DNA of 33,585 nucleotides, from the NCBI GenBank assembly GCA_903846025.1, contig CAIMZP010000007.1, forward strand, positions 1-33,585, given 5' to 3'. Made by a program: the position numbers and the translations under genes. This stretch comes from an uncultured beta proteobacterium (GTDB lineage: Bacteria > Pseudomonadota > Gammaproteobacteria > Burkholderiales > Burkholderiaceae). Positions 27,268 through 33,585 of the stretch are shown one piece after another; the stretch's first letter is position 1; every line of letters begins with the position of its first letter. The notes under the pieces were generated by a model. The model was not told the DNA's origin, did no database searches, and saw only the letters and a program-made list of their open reading frames with translations.

Positions 27268-28410
27268 TTAACGTCTAAATCCGCCCATACGACCACCGCC
27301 GAATCCTGCGCGACCGCCAAAACGATCTTGATTGGAATCAAAGCGCGCTTGATCTCTGAGGACATTTTCTTGCGCCGCTTCACGGTAGGCGCTGGGATTA
27401 GACCTATCCTCCTGAGCATCATTACGCGACTCTTGATTTAATCGATCCACCTGAGTGCGCTCTTGGGGCGTAGCATTTTTCTGAAAATCACTATCTGCAC
27501 GCTGGCTCGCAGATCTGGCCACCTGCTTATCTTGAGGGGTAGCGTTATTTTTCCAGTCATTCATGAGTCGCTGCTGGTTTTGAATGCTACTTGGCCCAAT
27601 GATGCCTCGCGTAGATCTGCCAGCCGAACCGGTATTGTTTACATTGATGGTCCCAGATGACCAGCTAGGAGTTGCCCAAAAAGCATCGCCTACCGCTAAG
27701 CCCATGCCAAAGGTCATGGCGCCCCAAGCTGGGTTATATGCAGGATATGGCGGATAGGCTGGGTAAGGCCAAGATCCATAAACTATCGTAGGGTTATATG
27801 CTGGCACATACACAATTTGGGTATTAGGAGGGTCGATGATGACATTGGAGTCAATCCCTGTGGTGACTGTCATTTGCGCATTCGATTTAAGGGTGCCTGC
27901 TTGCACAGCACGTTTACGAAGTGTCTGTACTGCCTTCATCGTATCAGCAGGCTGCAGCTTATAAGCATTACCTAAATTTTGCGTCCACTGTAATTGATTA
28001 CCCATCATCCCAAGAGATTGTGGAAAAGAAATGAGTGATTTAACGCTATCGTTCCAGGATTGCGCCTTTAAAGCATTTTGAAGTTGCGCTTCTTTTAAGT
28101 TAGCATTACTTCGCTGCCAGTTATATGCCTCAGCCACCTCTAAAGGATAGGTTGAGGCCAATAACATCAAAGAAAGCAAAGGGTCTGGATAGAGGGCAAT
28201 TGGAGAAACTAGAGACTCTAGTTGCGCTGTATTCATTAACAGTGGCGCAACCCCATAGCTTGAGTTTGAATCATTGCTTTGAGAAGATGTGTCGAACTGG
28301 TTGGAGGAATTTGAGCTTCCCGCGCAGCCATTAATGAAAGCAATCATCGATACCATCGCAATAAGACGTACTGAATTTTGCTTATAGTTAAATTGCTTTA
28401 CTGATTTCAT
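27268..28410 (-). CDS. DUF3300 family lipoprotein
   Basis: This 380-residue protein has a lipoprotein signal (IAMVSMIAFINGC, lipobox INGC). The DUF3300 domain begins at ALYPDPLLSLMLLASTYPLEVAEA and continues with LISFPQSLGMMGNQLQWTQNLGNAY. A Pro/Tyr-rich stretch (YPAYPPYPAYNPAWG) and a Gln/Asp/Arg-rich, Gly/Arg/Phe-ended tail (GGRAGFGGGRMGGFRR) follow. The start is ATG 28410, not the TTG at 28422 in the track, because GAGG sits 6 bases upstream. Function of DUF3300 is unknown. It has the same strand and close spacing (36 bases) to the membrane gene upstream and 22 bases to the Rap1a-like gene, so it is probably the same transcript. Confidence 0.88.
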   Translation of the reverse strand: MKSVKQFNYKQNSVRLIAMVSMIAFINGCAGSSNSSNQFDTSSQSNDSNSSYGVAPLLMNTAQLESLVSPIALYPDPLLSLMLLASTYPLEVAEAYNWQRSNANLKEAQLQNALKAQSWNDSVKSLISFPQSLGMMGNQLQWTQNLGNAYKLQPADTMKAVQTLRKRAVQAGTLKSNAQMTVTTGIDSNVIIDPPNTQIVYVPAYNPTIVYGSWPYPAYPPYPAYNPAWGAMTFGMGLAVGDAFWATPSWSSGTINVNNTGSAGRSTRGIIGPSSIQNQQRLMNDWKNNATPQDKQVARSASQRADSDFQKNATPQERTQVDRLNQESRNDAQEDRSNPSAYREAAQENVLRDQARFDSNQDRFGGRAGFGGGRMGGFRR

Positions 28411-28446
28411 AAAAAACCTCAATAGATTTTATTATCTCTTTTTTTG

Positions 28447-29067
28447 CTAACCCGCCCTAAACAAATATCCTGACTGGGCTTTCTCACGGTGCTGGCGATA
28501 CAAATAATAAAAACTTCCAAACAAAGCCCAAAAAGCTAAAAATGGATCTATTACATAGTCCCATAAATTACGAGATTCATGCCAATGGCCAGACCACGAA
28601 ATAACAGCTAAGGCCAAAATCCAAACCCCCTTAGTCCAACCAATAAGGCCACAAATTACTGCAAAAATTAACACCGCAATTAATAAACCGATCGAACCAT
28701 AACCCCAAGCATAGGGATCAATCATTCCAAGACCTAGCGCCATTGGATAAAACCCAATAGCTATCAAGCCAATGGTGAACTTAAACCCAATGGGCGTGGC
28801 TTTACCCTTGGGTATCAAGGAGCTCCATAGCAACAATAAGCTAACGATACTGAGGTCGCCCGTAATGCCTCGGACATACCCAGCTAACGGTAACTCCATA
28901 GACATACCTAGTGGCCAAAAAAAGATGTTCCCTAGCATTAGCAGTAAGAGTACACGAACACCAAATGGGATCTCGCCTGGAATCAGTTTTTGCATCAGCC
29001 AAATGCAGATTATGGAACAGGAAATCGACATCTCAATCAGAGCAATGCTTTGCATGTAGTTATTCAT
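28447..29067 (-). CDS. Multi-pass membrane protein of unknown function
   Basis: I do not recognise this 206-residue protein. It has about six hydrophobic segments, among them IALIEMSISCSIICIWLM, VRVLLLLMLGNIFF, LSIVSLLLLWSSL, GLIAIGFYPMALGLG and LLIAVLIFAVICGLIGW. A soluble HWHESRNLWDYVIDP loop and a final FWALFGSFYYLYRQHREK segment follow. Its ATG overlaps the stop of the sialidase-like gene as ATGA, so it is translated with it. That coupling suggests it works with the glycosyltransferase/BNR pair, perhaps as a flippase-like or scaffold part, but this is only context. Confidence 0.75.
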   Translation of the reverse strand: MNNYMQSIALIEMSISCSIICIWLMQKLIPGEIPFGVRVLLLLMLGNIFFWPLGMSMELPLAGYVRGITGDLSIVSLLLLWSSLIPKGKATPIGFKFTIGLIAIGFYPMALGLGMIDPYAWGYGSIGLLIAVLIFAVICGLIGWTKGVWILALAVISWSGHWHESRNLWDYVIDPFLAFWALFGSFYYLYRQHREKAQSGYLFRAG

Positions 29068-30323
29068 GGTTGCGTCTCTTTGGATATTATTTTCTCTGGG
29101 GTTTTTAGTTGACTATGTACATGCTCAACCCAATCGGACCCAAAATAGACATGACGAATTTTTTTACGATCCCAGGTATATACCAAATGTACATCGCTAC
29201 CATCTGCAGTAATTAAATAGGGATATGAAAATTCCCGACGCTGTTCGTTAGGTAAGGCCTCATCATCCTCGAGCACTTGGACCACCTGCCAATCATTCAT
29301 CTGACCCTCACTCATCATCATGACTAAGCGATAGCGTCCCGTTTCAATGTTATTAAGTACCATCAGCCGCAAACCATTATTAAGTGTCAAAGCAGCTATT
29401 GCAGAATTGGGGTTGGGTATCGGGATATCCCCCGCAACTTGCCAGCTTTTTCCAGCATTGCTGGTTTGACTTACTGGAATTTGCTTTACCTGAGCGCTAC
29501 CTCTTGTTTGCCTGAAGAATGCACTCGCTTGCTGTGCATCATCTACAAAAACAACTGGCTGAATAGCGTCACGTCCAGAACTCATACGACGTTTATCAAT
29601 AACTTGGTCAACGTCAATTCTCAAGAATTCACCGAATCGACCGATCCACTCGTGATAGGCTGGCAAGCCCAGAAGACCATCAGAAAATGGTAGTGCTGGT
29701 GACTTTACTAATGTACTGAGATTTATTAACGGAGATGTAATGAGCCGTTTTGGCTGTCCCCACGTTAAGCCCTCATCATCAGAGATGATGGTAGAGATTG
29801 AGCTGCCAGCCCAACCTCCAATCGAAACTGTTACAAAAAATAACTGTAGGCGGCCATCAGCCATTCTGGTGGGAACAGGATTTCCCAACTTAGCGATATA
29901 GCGTGATAGCCCAGTCTCTGCACTCACACGATCCATTACTACTGTAGGAGCACTCCATTTAGCCGTCTGAGGATCAAATACAGCGCTATTAATAACAACA
30001 TCTTTAGCGCCTTCCCTGCTTCCTGAAAACCAAAAAGCCCGAATCCCACCATCTTTTAAAACAATCAGAGAGGCCGCATGAACAGAAGCAGCCCCCGTAT
30101 CAGGCAACCAATTTAATTGTGCTTGAGTAGCGCTTGATTTAACGGATGATCCATTCTTATAGAGTGGGATAGTTCTGGTGATTTCTGGTGATAACGCTTC
30201 GATCGATGCGGTTTTGACGGCATCAGTCAATTTAAATGGCGCCCATGCAGGCTGACTATCAATATGCAGGTAGCCTAATACTGCGGAGAGCATTAAAAAA
30301 CAGAGCGCAATCACCCGAGTCAT
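29064..30323 (-). CDS. Sialidase-like BNR/Asp-box protein, membrane-anchored or secreted
   Basis: This 419-residue protein has an N-terminal hydrophobic anchor or signal (VIALCFLMLSAVLGYLHI). The rest is a six-bladed-propeller type sequence of the predicted-neuraminidase group: SVHAASLIVLKDGGIRAFWFSGSREGAKDV, an Asp box SDDEGLTWG, a weaker box SNAGKSWQ and LITADGSDVHLVYTWDRKKIRHV near the end. A true sialidase needs an Arg triad, a Tyr/Glu pair and an Asp; I cannot assign these with confidence, so the substrate may be another surface sugar. The ATG overlaps the GT39 stop and its stop overlaps the membrane gene (both ATGA), giving a tightly coupled trio. Confidence 0.8.
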   Translation of the reverse strand: MTRVIALCFLMLSAVLGYLHIDSQPAWAPFKLTDAVKTASIEALSPEITRTIPLYKNGSSVKSSATQAQLNWLPDTGAASVHAASLIVLKDGGIRAFWFSGSREGAKDVVINSAVFDPQTAKWSAPTVVMDRVSAETGLSRYIAKLGNPVPTRMADGRLQLFFVTVSIGGWAGSSISTIISDDEGLTWGQPKRLITSPLINLSTLVKSPALPFSDGLLGLPAYHEWIGRFGEFLRIDVDQVIDKRRMSSGRDAIQPVVFVDDAQQASAFFRQTRGSAQVKQIPVSQTSNAGKSWQVAGDIPIPNPNSAIAALTLNNGLRLMVLNNIETGRYRLVMMMSEGQMNDWQVVQVLEDDEALPNEQRREFSYPYLITADGSDVHLVYTWDRKKIRHVYFGSDWVEHVHSQLKTPEKIISKETQP

Positions 30324-32041
30324 CGACAGGCATCCTTTTCTGTAGAAAGAGGTGATATGGTGACGGGGGTAGAAATCAAGTATTCATTTACAAACAAATA
30401 TTTACCGATTTCACCCATCAATATTGCCTTAATTTCTGCATTAGACTGACGGGCTCGCATCTCCATACGCTGCCCCAGAATTTTGCAGGATTCACAAAGT
30501 TCAGGTTGAGTCCCCATAGGCATTTGCACTGCGACCAAAGGATAGGCACTAGTAAGGCCTTCGATATTGCCAGCGTCTTTTGCTAAATAGCCATGCAATT
30601 GCGCGCCAGGTAAAAGTAAGCGGTACTCTTCATCCTTGGCGCGATAGTCACATGGAATCCAAACCTCTTGCCCAACAACACTCTGAATAGATGTGGCGTT
30701 ATAACGCCCTAAACTACCCTCCAATGGAGAAAGGCTGCTGGTCAAAGCGCAATAACAGATAAAGCATGCAGATAAAGCAATCGACTTGGACTTATTCTTG
30801 CTAAACAAACCCACCAAGACAAGAACAATCGCAGCACTTATCAATATCCAATGCCAGTGAGGGTATGCCCATACCCCCAACTCTCCCGAAAAATGTGTTG
30901 CCTGTAAATTAGCGCCCACCCAGAGCAAGCTTACTAAAAAAATTAGTTGCACTACTAAGGCAACGCGAAAGCCCCATAAAGGTAAGCGATCCCAATGTAA
31001 GGCGATGAGTGCAGCAAAGGCTGGCATTACTGGCAGAAGATAACGTCCAGAGCGCTGGCTGGGAAAACTAAAAATAATAAAGAAGGCTGCTATCCATAGA
31101 AGTAATAACATTTCCTCAATAGAAAGGAAACGACGCTGACGCCAACATTGAATTAATGTTGAAATCAAAACAAACAAAAATAAACCAGCATTGGCGAGAG
31201 TTGTGAGCACTAGCATCCAAATACTGTCACCACCTCGCACTAAATCCAAAAGGTAACTGTTACTACGCGCATCAAACTTACCCGCATTTTCACCAAGTAC
31301 AAACTCCCTCCAAACTGCCTCCGGAAAAGGATCTAAGACAAACCAGAGGGCAAAGATAATCAAAGCCAAGGCAACGATCAAAAAGACTTTGTAGGCATCT
31401 TGAATTATTAACTTAGATGCGCTCCACTCACGCCAGCGCCAATAGTACAAAATTAAAGCAACTGAAGCAGGCACGATATAAGCAAATGATTTTGCTAGGA
31501 GCGCCACTCCAAAGCAGATTCCTGCAATTACTGGGAAAAGGAACCTAGAATCGAAAGCGGCTTTGCCCCAATACAACAAAGCCATAAAGGGTAAGCTTAA
31601 CCAGAAGACCTCTGGGGAATCAGTGAGGAATGGGCGACCATAACGATAGGTGGCAAAAAAGGAGAGCCAAACTAACCCCGCAAGTAATCCAGTCTGCGTT
31701 CTGCCACTAAATCGACGGACTGCTAAAAATAAGAAAAATGCCGTGAGTCCGGTATAAAAAACACTAGGCCAGCGCAGCGCTGCAAGCGTCCAGTCACTAC
31801 CCCAGTGCGTGCTTGCAATTCCCTCCCAAAATACCAGCGGTGGTTTGGTATTTTTGATGCCCACCATCTCCGATTGCAGCGGCAGCCAAGAGCCCGTACC
31901 TGCAGTCATTCGGACTATGTGCATATAAGGATACTCATCGCCGTTTTTGGGGGCAAATCGACTATCTAGCCCATACAGGTAAGTAAATACGCCCAGAAGC
32001 AGGATCAGGATTGCGCTACGGAATGTGAAAGTACCTCGCAT
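30320..32041 (-). CDS. GT39-family (ArnT/PMT-like) membrane glycosyltransferase
   Basis: This is a 573-residue integral membrane GT-C glycosyltransferase that would move a sugar from a polyprenyl-phosphate donor to a lipid, protein or glycan at the periplasmic face. The first helix is followed by the conserved acidic loop NGDEYPYMHIVRM, then NTKPPLVFWEGIA. About eleven helices follow, with FLTDSPEVFWLSLPFMALLYWGK and FPSQRSGRYLLPVMPAFAALIALHWDRLP, typical of ArnT relatives. The periplasmic C-terminal part has LLLPGAQLHGYLAKDAG. There is no Shine-Dalgarno sequence; a TAAACT hexamer ends 6 bases before the ATG, suggesting a leaderless transcript. It is the first gene of the trio. The acceptor is unknown; no lipid A or arn genes are nearby. 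Confidence 0.88.
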   Translation of the reverse strand: MRGTFTFRSAILILLLGVFTYLYGLDSRFAPKNGDEYPYMHIVRMTAGTGSWLPLQSEMVGIKNTKPPLVFWEGIASTHWGSDWTLAALRWPSVFYTGLTAFFLFLAVRRFSGRTQTGLLAGLVWLSFFATYRYGRPFLTDSPEVFWLSLPFMALLYWGKAAFDSRFLFPVIAGICFGVALLAKSFAYIVPASVALILYYWRWREWSASKLIIQDAYKVFLIVALALIIFALWFVLDPFPEAVWREFVLGENAGKFDARSNSYLLDLVRGGDSIWMLVLTTLANAGLFLFVLISTLIQCWRQRRFLSIEEMLLLLWIAAFFIIFSFPSQRSGRYLLPVMPAFAALIALHWDRLPLWGFRVALVVQLIFLVSLLWVGANLQATHFSGELGVWAYPHWHWILISAAIVLVLVGLFSKNKSKSIALSACFICYCALTSSLSPLEGSLGRYNATSIQSVVGQEVWIPCDYRAKDEEYRLLLPGAQLHGYLAKDAGNIEGLTSAYPLVAVQMPMGTQPELCESCKILGQRMEMRARQSNAEIKAILMGEIGKYLFVNEYLISTPVTISPLSTEKDACR

Positions 32042-32047
32042 CGTGAC

Positions 32048-32053
32048 AGTTTA
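32048..32053 (-). promoter_or_regulatory. -10-like element of the GT39 operon, leaderless layout
   Basis: TAAACT, the same hexamer as before the NlpC/P60-like gene, sits 6 bases before the ATG on the minus strand. No ribosome binding site and no good -35 (TCCATT) are seen. The rest of the gap 32054-32248 holds no gene or feature I can support beyond the fccA ribosome binding site. Confidence 0.35.
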
Positions 32054-32248
32054 AAGGTCTTATCGTCACTAATGGAAATTCCCAGTCCGATCAATCCCCA
32101 AACACCCTCACCACCGGGCTCATGCATCAGCTTCGACGCAAAACCACTTAACTCCTTATCATACAAACATACGAGCAATAAGATGACTCTCAAATGAATC
32201 ATTGCCCAAAACAGAATGCGATCAACCAGAACAATGGAGATTATTCCC

Positions 32249-32578
32249 ATGCGACCACGGTATTTGAAGTCAGTTTTTCTGGCGATGTCTTTTTTAGGCT
32301 TAGCCCAATGGAATGAAGTCACTTTTGCGCAAAGTGCTGAGCAGCTCTATGAACGTGCTCTAGCTGGCACCTGCACCAATTGCCACGGCACAGATGGCAA
32401 AGGTGTAGTTGATGGCGGCATACCCCTTATTAATCAGCTGAGTAGCGCAGAAATACTGACGCAATTAAAAGCTTACAAGTCAGGAACACTTGACGGTACC
32501 ATCATGCCGCAACTGGCAAAAGGTTACTCCGATCAACAGCTCACCACTATTGCCAATCAATTTGGCAAAAAACCATAA
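32249..32578 (+). CDS. fccA: Monoheme cytochrome c subunit of sulfide dehydrogenase (flavocytochrome c)
   Basis: This is a 109-residue periplasmic cytochrome. A signal peptide (YLKSVFLAMSFLGLAQWNEVTFA) is followed by the heme-binding motif CTNCH at 42-46 and a probable axial Met in GTIMPQLAKGYSD. The track starts at 32216, but ATG 32249 gives a proper signal peptide and has GGAG 9 bases upstream, so I prefer it. Only one heme motif is present, as in the short FccA/SoxE class rather than the diheme Allochromatium type. It passes electrons from the FccB flavoprotein, encoded 9 bases downstream, to the respiratory chain. It is divergent from the GT39 operon. Confidence 0.85.
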   Translation: MRPRYLKSVFLAMSFLGLAQWNEVTFAQSAEQLYERALAGTCTNCHGTDGKGVVDGGIPLINQLSSAEILTQLKAYKSGTLDGTIMPQLAKGYSDQQLTTIANQFGKKP

Positions 32579-32587
32579 GAGGTTATG

Positions 32588-33585
32588 ATGGATCGTCGAC
32601 ATTTTATTGGTCAAAGTGCTGCAGCGCTTGGCTTGCTAGCAGGCTTTTCAGGGCAGGCTCGAGCCAATCTTTCTAAGGCCGAAATTCTAGTGATCGGCGG
32701 GGGGTATGGTGGAGCTACTGCTGCCAAATATTTACGCCTCTTTTCAAATAATACCGCTCGGGTGACTTTGATTGAACCCAATACCGCATTTTTATCCTGT
32801 CCATTATCTAATCTAGTGATCGGTGGATCACGCACCATGTCGGAGATCACGACATCATATGAAAACCTTTCTAAGCGCCATGGAATCAAGATCATCCAGG
32901 AGTCCGTTGTCAGTATTGATGCTGATAAAAAAACCGCCAAACTTTCCTCTGGAAAAATCCTGCGCTATGACAAGATAGTTGTTTCTCCAGGTGTAACGCT
33001 GATAATGGACAGCATTGAAGGTCTTGCGCAGGCAAATAAAGAGGGTGTTACCCTCCAGGCCTGGAAAGCAGGTCCAGAAACAGTAGCGCTGCACAAGCAA
33101 CTAGTTGGTATGCGTGAAGGTGGCACATTTGCCATCAGCATTCCTGAGGCACCCTATCGCTGCCCTCCTGGGCCTTATGAACGCGCCTGCTTGGTAGCTA
33201 ACTATTTGAAACAACACAATCCTAAATCTAAAGTACTAATTTTGGATGCTAACCAAGATGTCACCTCCAAGGGTGCGCTATTTAAAAAAGTTTGGGCAGA
33301 ACAATACGCTGGAATGATTGAATATCTTCCAAGGCACAATGTCACCGCAGTTGATGCAAAAACTAAAACCATTAAGCTTGAAGTCCAAGAAGACTTCAAG
33401 GCTGACGTTCTTAATCTGCTGCCCGCTATGAGCGCTGGAGAAATTGCAGTCAATAGCGGTTTAGCTAATTCCAACGGGAAGTGGGTAAATGTACATTTCA
33501 TCAATTTTGAATCTACTGCTCGCAAAGATATTCATGTGCTGGGAGATTCCATTCAGGTGGCTAATGCAATGCCCAAGTCAGGACA
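32588..33585 (+). CDS. fccB: Sulfide dehydrogenase flavoprotein subunit FccB (3' end outside window)
   Basis: This is a FAD-dependent sulfide:cytochrome c oxidoreductase of the periplasm. A Tat signal (DRRHFIGQSAAALGLLAGFSGQARA) precedes the dinucleotide fold VIGGGYGGATAAKYL. SCPLSNLVIGG carries the Cys expected to bind FAD covalently in flavocytochrome c. YRCPPGPYERACLVANYLK carries the first redox Cys, and VLGDSI near the window end is the C-terminal FAD segment. I chose ATG 32588 over 32585 because AGAGG then lies 5 bases upstream. 332 codons are present; the full protein should be about 420-430, so the last quarter is missing only because the window stops. Confidence 0.92.
   Translation, partial: MDRRHFIGQSAAALGLLAGFSGQARANLSKAEILVIGGGYGGATAAKYLRLFSNNTARVTLIEPNTAFLSCPLSNLVIGGSRTMSEITTSYENLSKRHGIKIIQESVVSIDADKKTAKLSSGKILRYDKIVVSPGVTLIMDSIEGLAQANKEGVTLQAWKAGPETVALHKQLVGMREGGTFAISIPEAPYRCPPGPYERACLVANYLKQHNPKSKVLILDANQDVTSKGALFKKVWAEQYAGMIEYLPRHNVTAVDAKTKTIKLEVQEDFKADVLNLLPAMSAGEIAVNSGLANSNGKWVNVHFINFESTARKDIHVLGDSIQVANAMPKSG

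Noticed and set aside
32005-32322. 105-residue minus-strand ORF across the fccA/GT39 gap
   Set aside because: It overlaps the fccA signal peptide and the GT39 start and has no clear ribosome binding site. A hydrophobic stretch (MIHLRVILLLVCLYDKELS) made me consider a small membrane protein, but evidence is too weak.

Overview
The window looks like a chromosomal piece of a betaproteobacterium, most likely Burkholderiaceae close to Polynucleobacter. This is inferred from moderate base composition, compact genes, the rimP-nusA-infB-rbfA-truB order next to rluB-scpB, a Bug/TctC receptor, an LCHR chromate transporter and a single-heme flavocytochrome c pair. No database search was possible. No rRNA, tRNA, CRISPR array, insertion sequence or phage gene was seen, and no gene-free stretch exceeds about 210 bases.

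Layout. (a) 1-137 is the end of a plus-strand HhH-GPD DNA glycosylase that runs into a minus-strand tex gene lacking its 3' end. Both genes are broken at the same short shared word, so this is probably an assembly join. (b) 117-12790, all minus strand, is an information-processing block: scpB-rluB, then a structured leader with a terminator-like hairpin, then rimP-nusA-infB-rbfA-truB, then typA and tex. (c) 12791-14720 holds a structured leader/divergent promoter region, a patatin-like lipase (+) and a NlpC/P60-fold protein (-) that has lost its catalytic cysteine. (d) 14721-20354 is a complete yejABEF peptide/opine-type ABC importer (-). (e) 20405-22536 is fabI followed directly by a chromate-type transporter (+). 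(f) 22568-26757 is a plus-strand C5-dicarboxylate-like catabolic set: FAS1/MaoC-type hydratase, MmgE/PrpD protein, CitE-type lyase and a Bug periplasmic receptor, closed by a bidirectional terminator. (g) 26868-32041 (-) holds a GT39 membrane glycosyltransferase, a sialidase-like BNR protein, a multi-pass membrane protein, a DUF3300 lipoprotein and a Rap1a/Tai-like small secreted protein. (h) 32249 to the end (+) is a monoheme cytochrome and the flavoprotein of sulfide dehydrogenase, cut by the window edge.

How the genes work together. Block (b) couples transcription elongation (NusA), ribosome maturation (RimP, RbfA, TruB, RluB, TypA) and initiation (IF2). Block (d) is one transporter with translationally coupled subunits. 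Block (f) could hydrate an unsaturated C5-acyl-CoA and cleave the product to acetyl-CoA and pyruvate, but no CoA transferase or ligase is present. Block (g) looks like a surface sugar-modifying set because three genes overlap by ATGA. Several operon-first genes have a -10-like hexamer 6-10 bases before the ATG and no Shine-Dalgarno sequence, which suggests frequent leaderless starts.
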